From Xanthomonas citri pv. mangiferaeindicae (GTDB lineage: Bacteria > Pseudomonadota > Gammaproteobacteria > Xanthomonadales > Xanthomonadaceae): DNA of 64,000 nucleotides. Below are positions 26,688-34,720 of this stretch, in pieces. The notes below the pieces were generated by a model. The model was not told where the DNA came from, did no database searches, and was given only the letters and a program-made list of their open reading frames with translations. The stretch spans positions 310,001-374,000 of the forward strand of contig CP016836.1 of NCBI GenBank assembly GCA_002240395.1. Direction: 5' to 3'. The position numbers were made by a program, and so were the translations under genes. Position 1 is the stretch's first letter. Each line of letters starts with the position of its first letter.

Positions 26688-27476
26688 TCACTCGAGCGCT
26701 CGCACCAACCCTGTCGCCATCTGCGCCGCCAGCGCGCGCTGCAGCGGCACGTAATCCTCTGTGTCGGTGTCGGCCGCAAACTCGCCAGACCACACCAGAT
26801 GCCCCTCGGCGTCGTCTATCAGCGTCACGACCGCCACTGTCTGCTGGGGCGTCTGTCGAACGCTGACGCGCGCATGCAGGTCAGCAGGCGCCCCCTCGGT
26901 GGCCATGTGGTAGCCGGTCGGCAGGCTGCCGCTGAGCTGTGCAACCAGACTTTCGCGCAGTCCGGCATTGAACTGGGGGAACATCACGTACTCGCACAGG
27001 CCCTGCACCGGCTCGACGGCGATGCGGTGAGGCGGCGGTGCCAGCGCCAGCGCTCGATATCCCCAGCTTGCACCGCCGACCGCGAGCGCCACGACGGCGA
27101 GGACGCCGGACGCGAGCCCGAGCTGCCGGTGGCGACGCGGTGGCGGGCTGGCGACGGCGCCCTGCGCATCGCCGGCCAGGGTGCCGATGAAACGATAGCC
27201 CGCGCGCGGGCGGGTCTGGATGTAGCGCGGCGCGTCCGCATCGTCGTCCAGCAGCGCGCGAATGCGCCGGATGCAGGTATTGAGCGCGGCATCCCCGCCG
27301 GTGCCCGCGCGCGGCCAGAACCGGTCGAGCAGTTCTCGCCGGGGCACCACCCGGTCCCGGCATTCGATCAGATACGCCAGCACCTCCACGGCCTGGGGCG
27401 GGGTGTCGAGCGGCTGTTCGCCTCGGAAGATCTGGAGGGTCGCAGGGTCCAGCCCGAAGGCGTCGAAGCGCAGCAT
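26688..27476 (-). CDS. CadC/ToxR-like membrane-anchored winged-HTH regulator
   Basis: A 262-residue protein. Residues about 1-95 form an OmpR/PhoB-type winged helix (VEVLAYLIECRDRVVPRRELLDRFWP, IRRIRALLDDD, RYIQTRPRAGYRFIGTL). A single membrane helix lies near 115-137 (LASGVLAVVALAVGGASWGY). A periplasmic sensor-like domain of about 120 residues follows. This matches one-component ToxR/CadC-type regulators that sense periplasmic conditions. ATG 27476 has GGGAGAA upstream. It is divergent from a secreted protein gene at 27637, its likely target. Confidence 0.82.
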   Translation of the reverse strand: MLRFDAFGLDPATLQIFRGEQPLDTPPQAVEVLAYLIECRDRVVPRRELLDRFWPRAGTGGDAALNTCIRRIRALLDDDADAPRYIQTRPRAGYRFIGTLAGDAQGAVASPPPRRHRQLGLASGVLAVVALAVGGASWGYRALALAPPPHRIAVEPVQGLCEYVMFPQFNAGLRESLVAQLSGSLPTGYHMATEGAPADLHARVSVRQTPQQTVAVVTLIDDAEGHLVWSGEFAADTDTEDYVPLQRALAAQMATGLVRALE

Positions 27477-27526
27477 CGTGGTTCTCCCGGCCCGGTCGAC
27501 GCGCCGCGTCATCGGCCTGTCAGCGA

Positions 27527-27541
27527 ATGTCACGACATGTC
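27527..27541. promoter_or_regulatory. overlapping inverted repeats, candidate operator
   Basis: ATGTC-AC-GACAT (27527-27538) overlaps the perfect palindrome GACATGTC (27534-27541), giving three ATGTC half-sites in tight spacing. It lies in the 160-base divergent promoter between the CadC-like regulator and the secreted protein at 27637. Regulation by that regulator is an inference from position. Confidence 0.4.
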
Positions 27542-27636
27542 ATTGGGGCATTTTGGCAGAACGCCCTAGGCTTGTCCGAGCGGCGCCACGGGCCCGCCCC
27601 GGCCGCGTCCTCCCCTTTGTCTTCAGGATCCTGTCA

Positions 27637-28407
27637 ATGCGCCTTTACCTGCTCGCCGCCCTGTGTGGACTGCCGGCCCTCGTCACTCCATTCAGCCAGG
27701 CCCTGGCCGAAAGAACGGATGTCGAGGTCCGCGTCATGGCACGCGGCGCCAAGTTCATGGGCGGCTACAGTGCCCCGGTCCGCGTGACTCTGACCGATGC
27801 GGAGACCGGCGAGGTCCTCGCGCGCGGGCTGACCTCGGGGACCACCGGCGACACCCAAACGATCATGAACACCGCCCACGTCCACGGCGCTGCACTGGCG
27901 AACGAGGCGACTGCCGCATTCCGCACTTCGCTCGACCTCGACCGCCCGCGTCAGGTGACCCTGAGCGTGACCGGTCCGCTCAGCCAACCCCAGGCCACCA
28001 CCACGGCGACCAGCACGCAGTGGCTGCTGCCCGGACATCACCTCACCGCGGGCGATGGCTGGCGGATGGAACTGCCCGGCTTGATCGTCGACCTCGCCAG
28101 TCCACTCGCCTACCAGTGGGTGCAAGCAGGCCAGACCGTTCCCCTGCGGGCAGGCGTAACCCTGCTGTGCGGCTGCCCGATGTCCGAGGACGGCCCCTGG
28201 CGGGCGGGCGACACCGAAGTGGATGCCTACCTGCGCATCGACGGCGGGCCCCCGACTCGGCATCGACTTGCTTTCGACCCGACCCAGGCGCTGTTCGTCG
28301 GCGAACTGCCGACCCAGGCCGCGGGCCTGTACGAACTGGAGATCCGCGCCTGGATGGCACCGAGCAACAATGCCGGCGTGGCACGGACCGCCTTCTTCGT
28401 CCGCTGA
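27637..28407 (+). CDS. secreted hypothetical protein
   Basis: A 256-residue protein with a signal peptide (MRLYLLAALCGLPALVTPFS, cleavage near ALA). The mature part is rich in beta strands and repeats the theme of an immunoglobulin-like sandwich: SAPVRVTLTDAETGEVLARGL, RQVTLSVTGPLSQPQ, TEVDAYLRIDGG, LYELEIRAWMAP. One short Cys pair (LLCGCPM) may form a disulfide or bind metal. I do not recognise a family. AGGA lies 7 bases upstream of the ATG. The neighbour at 26688 is probably its regulator. Confidence 0.65.
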   Translation: MRLYLLAALCGLPALVTPFSQALAERTDVEVRVMARGAKFMGGYSAPVRVTLTDAETGEVLARGLTSGTTGDTQTIMNTAHVHGAALANEATAAFRTSLDLDRPRQVTLSVTGPLSQPQATTTATSTQWLLPGHHLTAGDGWRMELPGLIVDLASPLAYQWVQAGQTVPLRAGVTLLCGCPMSEDGPWRAGDTEVDAYLRIDGGPPTRHRLAFDPTQALFVGELPTQAAGLYELEIRAWMAPSNNAGVARTAFFVR

Positions 28408-28426
28408 CCTGACCACTTGGCGCCGA

Positions 28427-28454
28427 CCTCCCCGACCCACTGGGTCTGGGGAGG
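28427..28454. repeat. REP-like hairpin, possible terminator
   Basis: CCTCCCC-GACCC pairs with GGGTC-T-GGGGAGG around a 3-base loop. The flanking GGCGCCGA on its left makes it a reversed member of the same REP family seen elsewhere in the window. It lies 20 bases after the stop of the secreted protein gene and 31 bases before the serine hydrolase start, so it may attenuate read-through. Confidence 0.55.
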
Positions 28455-28484
28455 GCCGATCCGCAGCGCGAGAGGCGTACCACC

Positions 28485-29924
28485 ATGCTCCCCAGACACA
28501 TCCTGCCCGCCTGGCTCCTCCTGGCTCTGCTGCTCCCGTGCAGCGCATCCGCCGATGACGCGCGCGCCGATGCCATGACCAAGCAACTGGAAACCAACCG
28601 ACAGCGCTACGGCATCGCCGGCCAGGCCGTGCTGGTCGCGCGCAACGGCCAGGTGCTGTTCCGCGGCGCGGATGGCGAGGCCGACATCGCCACCCACACC
28701 CCGGTCATCGAGACCACCGTATTCCCTGTCTACTCGCTGGCCAAGCTGTTCGCCAGCACGCTGGCGGTGCAGCGCATCGAGCAGGGCGCGCTGACTCTGG
28801 ACGGCCCGATCGGCGCGACCCTGCCCGGCCTGCCGGCGCACTGGCAGCGCATCCGCCTGCGCGACCTCCTGGACCACACCTCCGGCCTGCCCGAGTATTT
28901 CGAGGCCCCGCAGGACGGCACGCCGGCTGCGCCGCTTCCGGCGGATGCGCGCGCCGTCTTCGCCGCCCTCGCGCAGACTCCACTCCAGTTCACACCGGGC
29001 ACCCGCACGCGCTACACGCAGACCAACTACCTCGTCCTGTCGGCGCTGCTCGCAGCAGACGGCGGCAAGCCCTATCCACAACTCGTCGAAGACCGCATTC
29101 TGCGACCACTGCAATTGCGCCATACCTGGCTCGGACCGGCCGCGTTGCCCAAGCACGGCGTCGCAACCGCCTACACCGGCCGGGACGGCCGGCTCGTGCC
29201 CGACCCCGACCTCGCCTGGCCCGACGACGCGCTCGGTCATGCCGCGCTCTACACCACGCTCGACGATCTCGCCCGCTTCCTGCAGGCCATGACCGCCGGC
29301 GAGTTCGTCGGCCGGACGACGCTGCAGGCCCTGTGGCAGCCGCGCACCCTGCCCGACGGCCAGCGCGGCTGGTTCGCGGCCGGATGGGAGTACGGCGACA
29401 ACGGCGTCGACCGCCAGGTCGGTCACGATGGCGGCACGCGGGTCCGCGTGCGCGTACTGTTCGAGGGCGCCGCGGACGGCGACGTCGACACCGTTATCTA
29501 TCTGACCAACGGCAGCGCCCGCAACGTCTGGTCGCGCACACTGGTGGACAGCATCCAGGCCGCGATGGCGCCCGAACGCTTCCCCGCCGAAGCCCTGGCC
29601 GAGACGTTACGCAGCCTCGCCCTCGACACGGGCCAAGACGACGACCTGCACGCACGCGCGCGCACGATCCGCGCCGCCAGCCCGCTCGACGACAGCGCGT
29701 TCGAGCGCACCGTCAATGCCACCGGCTATGCCGTCCGCGACAACTTCGGCATCGATCCCGCACTGCACGTGTTCGCACTGAACACCGAGCTGTTCCCGAT
29801 GTCGGCCAACGCCTGGGACAGCCTTGCCGAGGCGTACGCGGCCAAGGGCGACGACGCGCAAGCCAACGCGCTGTACGAGAAGGCAAGCCGGCTCCCGCGC
29901 GATGCGACGCGCGAAAAAGACTGA
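28485..29924 (+). CDS. class C beta-lactamase-related serine hydrolase
   Basis: A 479-residue periplasmic protein with a signal peptide ending ASA (about residue 22). The catalytic tetrad motif is S84-L-A-K87 in YSLAK. The second motif is YTQ in RYTQTNYLVL (the usual Asn is Gln, as in many esterase-like members), and GHDGG supplies the His-x-Gly motif. The last ~90 residues look like a TPR-type tail (AWDSLAEAYAAKGDDAQANALYEKA). Members act as D-amino peptidases, esterases or penicillin-binding proteins; true beta-lactamase activity is not implied. Confidence 0.85.
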   Translation: MLPRHILPAWLLLALLLPCSASADDARADAMTKQLETNRQRYGIAGQAVLVARNGQVLFRGADGEADIATHTPVIETTVFPVYSLAKLFASTLAVQRIEQGALTLDGPIGATLPGLPAHWQRIRLRDLLDHTSGLPEYFEAPQDGTPAAPLPADARAVFAALAQTPLQFTPGTRTRYTQTNYLVLSALLAADGGKPYPQLVEDRILRPLQLRHTWLGPAALPKHGVATAYTGRDGRLVPDPDLAWPDDALGHAALYTTLDDLARFLQAMTAGEFVGRTTLQALWQPRTLPDGQRGWFAAGWEYGDNGVDRQVGHDGGTRVRVRVLFEGAADGDVDTVIYLTNGSARNVWSRTLVDSIQAAMAPERFPAEALAETLRSLALDTGQDDDLHARARTIRAASPLDDSAFERTVNATGYAVRDNFGIDPALHVFALNTELFPMSANAWDSLAEAYAAKGDDAQANALYEKASRLPRDATREKD

Positions 29925-29961
29925 CCGGTCGTGTCGGACATGCGATGGGCGCACCACGCCC

Positions 29962-30636
29962 TTATGGACGTTCCACATCCTCAGCGAGCAACGGGCGAAT
30001 CATCGCCTCCGCTTGCGCCACGCAATGCTCGAAATCCAGCTCAGGACCGATGGTGTCGATCTGCGCGAACTCGCGTCGCAGCGCATCCCGCCGCTCGCCG
30101 AGCCCTCGGAGGAAGGCCGCGCCATGCTTGCGCATGAAGGGCACTGCCAGTTCGATCTGATCCGGCTGCGCCTCGGCCACTGCGCACAGATCGAACAGGT
30201 CCCGCGCCTTTGCACGGTTGCCGCGATGCCACATTTTCTTGGCGATGATCTCCGCCGAGGTTTCGACCCTGATCGCTCTGCCTCGATACGACGCCATCTC
30301 GTAGGGCGCAGCCGTCAATGAAGCGCCAACGACCACATCGATTTCGCCCCCCGGCAGAAACAGCTTCAGGTACTCGGCCGCTTCCTCGTAATCGGCGCTG
30401 ACCTTCTCGGCCACCTCGCTCAGACGCGGATTCACGTAACCCAGGTACTGGGGATCGGGAACGAAGAGATCGATGTCCTTGCTCTGCCGATGGGCGATAC
30501 GCAACATCAACACGGTGCCACCGCCGAACGTCCAGATGGCGCCTGGGACCTGCTGTTCCAAGTGGGCCATCAGCTCGAGTGCAGAGACGAACAGATCGTG
30601 CCAGAGGCCGGGGCGCTCCAGATCGACCGCACTCAC
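29962..30636 (-). CDS. AbiEii/AbiGii-type nucleotidyltransferase, putative toxin
   Basis: A 224-residue protein with the nucleotidyltransferase core of AbiEii-like toxins: FGGGTVLMLR followed by the metal-binding SKDIDLFV, and later AKKMWHRGNRAKARDLFDL, the conserved K...R...DLFDL block. AbiEii toxins transfer nucleotides to target RNA. The start overlaps the stop of the upstream HTH gene by 4 bases. The pair has the layout of a type-IV-like toxin-antitoxin or abortive-infection module, but the partner here is an XRE-type protein, not a standard AbiEi. Confidence 0.78.
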   Translation of the reverse strand: MSAVDLERPGLWHDLFVSALELMAHLEQQVPGAIWTFGGGTVLMLRIAHRQSKDIDLFVPDPQYLGYVNPRLSEVAEKVSADYEEAAEYLKLFLPGGEIDVVVGASLTAAPYEMASYRGRAIRVETSAEIIAKKMWHRGNRAKARDLFDLCAVAEAQPDQIELAVPFMRKHGAAFLRGLGERRDALRREFAQIDTIGPELDFEHCVAQAEAMIRPLLAEDVERP

Positions 30637-31136
30637 GCCCAGATCTCGCGCTGACTCTTCACTTCGTGCGCCAACCGTCGATAGGTCTTCCAGACAGCAC
30701 CGCGGTCGAGGCCGACCTGGTCATGCAGTTGATCGGCAACCGATGCCAGCAACGACACCGGCGCCTCGTCGAGAAACGCGTGCAGATGCGGGGCATAGTC
30801 CTCAACAACCCGTCCCGTCACCAGCATGCGCTTGAGCTTGGCTGCAGTGATCGGCGTCTTGTAGCTCACACTCGCCGTGGCCGCTGCCCGCATCAAAGGC
30901 GTCATCCTCTGGGGACGGGGTGGTCCTGCGCGACCGACATCGACCCGCAACGCCAATCCAAGCAGCGTGGCGAGCCGTTCGGCCTTGTTGAGCCCGAGGT
31001 CCGGCACCGCGCCCGTTTCCAATTGGTTCACAGTCTGCCGGGAAAGCCCGCTCAGCGCGGCCACCTGCGCCTGGCTCAGGCCCATTTCGGCCCGCCGCAT
31101 CCGCATCGCCTGCCCGAGTTCATGGATCGCGCCCAT
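30633..31136 (-). CDS. XRE-family HTH protein with C-terminal domain, putative antitoxin
   Basis: A 167-residue protein. Residues about 5-62 form a classical Cro/CI HTH (LGQAMRMRRAEMGLSQAQVAALSGLSRQTVNQLE). A helical C-terminal domain of about 90 residues follows (KTPITAAKLKRMLVTGRVVED, LLASVADQLHDQVG). It precedes and overlaps the AbiEii-like gene (ATGA), so the two are made together. A very close promoter and a palindrome just upstream suggest autorepression. The C-terminal part is the likely partner-binding region (inference). Confidence 0.78.
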   Translation of the reverse strand: MGAIHELGQAMRMRRAEMGLSQAQVAALSGLSRQTVNQLETGAVPDLGLNKAERLATLLGLALRVDVGRAGPPRPQRMTPLMRAAATASVSYKTPITAAKLKRMLVTGRVVEDYAPHLHAFLDEAPVSLLASVADQLHDQVGLDRGAVWKTYRRLAHEVKSQREIWA

Positions 31137-31142
31137 ACCGGG

Positions 31143-31170
31143 ATCGTACGCCAGGCTTACAGAATGTCAA
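31143..31170 (-). promoter_or_regulatory. sigma70-type promoter of the HTH/AbiEii-like pair
   Basis: On the minus strand a perfect -35 TTGACA (31170-31165) is followed after 16 bases by TACGAT (31148-31143). The ATG at 31136 is only 6 bases beyond the -10, so the mRNA would be leaderless or nearly so. No Shine-Dalgarno is visible. Confidence 0.6.
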
Positions 31171-31172
31171 AC

Positions 31173-31185
31173 ATATGCGACATAT
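31173..31185. promoter_or_regulatory. palindrome, candidate autoregulatory operator
   Basis: ATATG-CGA-CATAT, perfect 5-base arms with a 3-base centre, lies just upstream of the -35 of the HTH/AbiEii-like pair. AT-rich inverted sites of this size are typical for XRE-type repressors. Binding is inferred, not shown. Confidence 0.5.
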
Positions 31186-31203
31186 CAATTGTGTTGACGG
31201 GGC

Positions 31204-31578
31204 CTATAGCGCCGCCCGCACCAGCGCCATCCCCGCGAACAGCCCGCCGATCGACAGGACGACCGACGCCAGCACATAGATGGCTGCCAGGCCTGGTTGC
31301 CCACGCTCATAGAGCAGCGCCGCCTCCAGCGAGAACGCCGAGAACGTCGTGAAGCCGCCCAACACGCCGGTCATCAGGAACAACCGCAGCGATGGCGACA
31401 GGCCACTGCGCGCGGCGAACCAGGCCACGACCACCCCCATCAGCAGCGAGCCGACGACGTTGATGCACAGCGTGCCGTAGGGAAACGTCGTGCCGGCACG
31501 CAGCGCCAGCATGTTGACGCCGTGACGCAACGCCGCGCCCAGGCCGCCGCCGAGAAACACCAGCATGAGCTGGATCAT
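31204..31578 (-). CDS. crcB: CrcB fluoride ion channel
   Basis: A 124-residue inner-membrane protein with four helices, the normal size of CrcB/Fluc. Signature segments: GGGLGAALRHGVNML, PYGTLCINVVGSLLMG and TGVLGGFTTFSAFSLE, containing the polar track and Phe-box residues of the double-barrelled fluoride channel. ATG 31578 has GGAG 6 bases upstream and overlaps the histidine-kinase stop (ATGA). No fluoride riboswitch (crcB motif) can sit ahead of it, because the upstream sequence is coding; it is third in a two-component operon instead. Confidence 0.93.
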   Translation of the reverse strand: MIQLMLVFLGGGLGAALRHGVNMLALRAGTTFPYGTLCINVVGSLLMGVVVAWFAARSGLSPSLRLFLMTGVLGGFTTFSAFSLEAALLYERGQPGLAAIYVLASVVLSIGGLFAGMALVRAAL

Positions 31579-32699
31579 TGCGCGTCTCCGGCAAGGGCGG
31601 GCGGCGGCAGCCTGCCGTCCACACGCGTCTGCCGCGCATCGGTCACCGGCCATGCAAGAAAGACATCGCTGCCGCGCTCCGGGGCTGAGCGGCACCCTGC
31701 GTGGCCGCCATGCGCGATCGCGATCGTCCGCACGACCGCAAGTCCGAGTCCCGACCCGCCACCGGCGCGCGATCGTGACGGATCGCCACGCCGGAACGCG
31801 TCGAACACGTGCTGCCGCAGCGCCTCCGGCACCCCGGGGCCACTATCCACGACGCCAACGCAAGCTTCATCGTCGGCGACGCGGCCATACAGCAGCAGCG
31901 GGCCGGGCGTCGCATGCTTGAGCGCGTTGTCCAGCAGCGCGGTGAGTGCCTGCCGGATGCGTGCCGGGTCGCACGTCACCCGCGGCGGCACGCTGGTCTC
32001 CACGCGCAAGTCGAACCCGGCCGCGGCGAGGCGGTCGGAGACCGACTCGGCGACCCCGTGCAGCTCCTGGGCGAGATCGACCGCCACCAAGTCGATCTCG
32101 AAATGCCCACTGTCCTGCAGACTGAGCACGCGCAGATCCTCGACCAGCCGCGACAGGCTCTCGGCCTGCTTGAGTAGGCCCGCGAACACCGCCGGCTCGG
32201 GCGCAAACACTCCGTCGACCAGGCCTTGCAGGCGCCCACGCAGGATCGTGACCGGCGTGCGCAGTTCGTGGGCGACCGCGGCGTTCCAGAACGTCTGTTC
32301 CCGCATGGCGTCCTGCAGTCGCTCGGCCAGTGCATTGACGTCCTGCGCCAGTTGCGCCGTCTCCCCGGTGGCGCGTGCATCGAGCGCGACCCGGATGTGC
32401 AGGTTGCCTTGCGCGATGTCGCGCAGGCCGTGGGCCGCTGCATTCAAGGGGTTGAGGATGCGCCGCGAGAGTCGGATCGCGACCCAGACCGAAATGACCA
32501 CGGCCGCGACCACGGTCATCACGATCCAGGCCAACTCGGCGCCCGATGGCACCCAGCTCTGCGAGAGCATTGCCGGCGCGTAGGCCGACGCCCATGCGTA
32601 GAAGGCATAGGACCCGACGAAGGAGAGCACCATCAGCCCGAGCGACATCACCGCCAGCGATGTCGCGATCTGTGACCGCAACCCCGAAGCGCGCGTCAT
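31575..32699 (-). CDS. sensor histidine kinase (BaeS/AdeS-like)
   Basis: A 374-residue membrane kinase. Two helices (about 13-35 and 56-78) flank a very short periplasmic loop. They are followed by a HAMP-like linker, HisKA with VAHELRTPVTILRGRL (phospho-His), an N-box DNALKHAT, and ATP-binding G motifs VVDSGPGVP and GGGSGLGLAVV. The start at 32699 overlaps the response regulator by 4 bases and its stop overlaps crcB by 4 bases. The small periplasmic loop suggests sensing in or near the membrane. The RND pump genes lie divergently upstream of the regulator, the common arrangement for BaeSR/AdeRS-type control of efflux. Confidence 0.92.
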   Translation of the reverse strand: MTRASGLRSQIATSLAVMSLGLMVLSFVGSYAFYAWASAYAPAMLSQSWVPSGAELAWIVMTVVAAVVISVWVAIRLSRRILNPLNAAAHGLRDIAQGNLHIRVALDARATGETAQLAQDVNALAERLQDAMREQTFWNAAVAHELRTPVTILRGRLQGLVDGVFAPEPAVFAGLLKQAESLSRLVEDLRVLSLQDSGHFEIDLVAVDLAQELHGVAESVSDRLAAAGFDLRVETSVPPRVTCDPARIRQALTALLDNALKHATPGPLLLYGRVADDEACVGVVDSGPGVPEALRQHVFDAFRRGDPSRSRAGGGSGLGLAVVRTIAIAHGGHAGCRSAPERGSDVFLAWPVTDARQTRVDGRLPPPALAGDAQ

Positions 32700-33454
32700 G
32701 CGACCCGGCCGACGCGATAGCCCACGCCGCGTACGCTCTCCGGCACGCCCTGCAGACCGGCTGCCTCGAGCTTGCGCCGCAGCTTGCTGACATGGCTGTC
32801 CACGGTCCGCTCCAGCGTGTCGCCCTCCGGCAGGCACGCTGCCAGCAGTTCGGCGCGGCTGCAGACCCGCTCGGGCGCGCGCAGCAGATGCGCGAGCAGC
32901 TTGAACTCGGTGAGGGTCAGATCGATCGCGTGCAGGCCGTCCTCGAGATGCAGCGTCACCGCGTGACGGTCGGCATCGATCTCGATCGGTCCCGCCCGCA
33001 AGGTCGGTGCAGCATCGGCCACCGACACCCGGGTCCGCCGCAACACCGCCTCCACGCGGGCGACCACCTCGGCCGGATTGAACGGCTTGACCACGTAGTC
33101 GTCCGCGCCGATCCGCAGCCCGGTCAGCTTGTCCACATCCTGGTCCATCGCGGTGAGCATGATCACCGGGGTATGGCCGCGGTGACGGATCTCCCTGAGC
33201 ACCTGCCAGCCATCGAGCACCGGCATCTGCACATCGAGCAGCACGAGATCGGGCCGGTGGGTCCGGTGCTTGGCCAGCGCATCGGCGCCATCGAAAGCGC
33301 GCACGCTGCGCAGGCCGCTTCGGCGCAGATAGGCCGCCAGGATCTCGCCGATGTCCGGCTCGTCCTCGGCGATCAGCACGAGGGATTCGGCCGGGACGCT
33401 GGGACCGCGGGATGGCATCGGGTTTCCGGGGACTGAACGGGACGCGGCGTCCAT
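32696..33454 (-). CDS. OmpR-family response regulator (BaeR/AdeR-like)
   Basis: A 252-residue regulator. The receiver domain carries the acidic pocket EDEPD, the phospho-acceptor Asp in LVLLDVQMPVLDG and Lys in YVVKPFNP. A C-terminal winged helix contains TLTEFKLLAHLLRAPERVCSR and VDSHVSKLRRKLEAAG. ATG 33454 has GGAGATAAG directly upstream; an alternative ATG at 33418 would give 240 residues. It is first of a three-gene leftward operon with the kinase and crcB, and divergent from the efflux pump with a 107-base gap, so it probably controls that pump. Confidence 0.92.
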   Translation of the reverse strand: MDAASRSVPGNPMPSRGPSVPAESLVLIAEDEPDIGEILAAYLRRSGLRSVRAFDGADALAKHRTHRPDLVLLDVQMPVLDGWQVLREIRHRGHTPVIMLTAMDQDVDKLTGLRIGADDYVVKPFNPAEVVARVEAVLRRTRVSVADAAPTLRAGPIEIDADRHAVTLHLEDGLHAIDLTLTEFKLLAHLLRAPERVCSRAELLAACLPEGDTLERTVDSHVSKLRRKLEAAGLQGVPESVRGVGYRVGRVA

Positions 33455-33561
33455 CTTATCTCCATACAGACGGCACTCAATCCCAACGCCTGCCGACCAG
33501 ACTGCGCAGCCTCGAGCGGCCGACCGTCCCGGATCGGCCCCGCGTGCAGGAGTTGCGGTCC

Positions 33562-34710
33562 ATGTCCCCCTTCCGTTGCCTTCGACGCACCCTCCCGTTG
33601 GCCGCGTCGGTCGTGTTGCTCGTGGCGTGCAGCGCGCAGCGCGACGCCGACGGCGCGTCGCCACCGCCTAGTGTCACCGTCGAGACCCTCGCCCCGACCC
33701 CGGTGGTCGTCCGTGTGGACCTCCCGGGACGGGTGACCGCGCTGCGGACGGCCGAGATCAGGCCGCAGGTCGGCGGCATCGTGCAACGGCGCCTGTTCGA
33801 GCAGGGCGCGGAAGTCGAGGCCGGCACGCCGCTGTTCCAGATCGCCCCCGCCCCACTCCGGGCGGATGTCGACACCGCGCGCGCCAGCTTGCGCCGTGCC
33901 CAGGCCGAAGCCAGGCGCACGCGCGTGCACAGCGAACGCCTGGCGACCCTCGCACGCGACCAGGTGGTCAGCCGCCAGATGTACGACGACGTGGTCGCGC
34001 AGCGCGACCAGGCCCAGGCCGATGTCGCACAGGCCGAAGCGAGCCTGGCGCGGCGGCTCGTGGATCTGGGGTTCTCGCGGGTCAGTGCCCCGATCCCCGG
34101 CCGCATCGACCAGGCCCTGGTCTCCGAAGGCGCGCTGGTCACCGCGGGCGACAGCACGCCCATGGCCACAATCCAGCAGATCGACCGGGTCTATGTGGAT
34201 GTCCGCCAGCCGGCGGGACATGGCGCGGCGCTCCGCCGGCGCCTGGATGCAAGCGACCCCTCCGATATCGAGATCCTGGTAGACGGACAGCCGACCGGCC
34301 TGCATGGCCGGCTGCTGTTCTCGGGCACGCGCGTGGATGCCGGCACAGGCGATGTGTTGCTGCGCATCGAGGTCGAGAACCCGGCGCGTACCTTGTTGCC
34401 CGGCATGTTTGTGCAGGCACGGATGGTCGATGCCCAGTACCCCACGGCGCTGACTGCCCCCGAAGAGGCCATCGTCAGGGCCGGGGAACGCGCCAGCGTG
34501 TGGGTGCTCGATGCCTCGAATCATGCACGCCTGCTGCCCGTCACCCTCGGCGAACGCATCGAGGGCCGCTACCGGATCGCCGACGGGCTGCAGCCTGGAC
34601 AGCGCCTTGTCGTGAAGGGCATGGAGCGCCTGCAAGAAGGCGGCATCGCACAGGCCCGCACCGAATCGACCGACGCCACCGATCTGGCCGGCACGCCCGG
34701 ACGCGACTGA
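33562..34710 (+). CDS. RND efflux periplasmic adaptor lipoprotein
   Basis: A 382-residue membrane-fusion protein of the AcrA/MexA type. The signal peptide ends VLLVAC (lipidated Cys). The lipoyl half-motif is VDLPGRVTALRTAEIRPQVGGIVQRRLFEQGAEVEAG. An alpha-hairpin (RADVDTARASLRRAQAEARR, QADVAQAEASLARR), the second lipoyl half (FSRVSAPIPGRIDQ) and beta-barrel and membrane-proximal parts follow. GGAG lies 9 bases before the ATG. The RND pump gene follows after 10 bases. No outer-membrane channel gene is present in the window. Confidence 0.93.
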   Translation: MSPFRCLRRTLPLAASVVLLVACSAQRDADGASPPPSVTVETLAPTPVVVRVDLPGRVTALRTAEIRPQVGGIVQRRLFEQGAEVEAGTPLFQIAPAPLRADVDTARASLRRAQAEARRTRVHSERLATLARDQVVSRQMYDDVVAQRDQAQADVAQAEASLARRLVDLGFSRVSAPIPGRIDQALVSEGALVTAGDSTPMATIQQIDRVYVDVRQPAGHGAALRRRLDASDPSDIEILVDGQPTGLHGRLLFSGTRVDAGTGDVLLRIEVENPARTLLPGMFVQARMVDAQYPTALTAPEEAIVRAGERASVWVLDASNHARLLPVTLGERIEGRYRIADGLQPGQRLVVKGMERLQEGGIAQARTESTDATDLAGTPGRD

Positions 34711-34720
34711 GGACGTTCGC

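Noticed and set aside
28485..29924. Calling the serine hydrolase a beta-lactamase resistance gene
   Set aside because: The SxxK and HxG motifs show only the fold; the second motif is YTQ, and the C-terminal TPR-like tail is typical of esterase or peptidase relatives.
31579..31700. Fluoride riboswitch upstream of crcB
   Set aside because: The sequence ahead of crcB is the 3' end of the histidine-kinase gene and shows no crcB-motif fold I can recognise.
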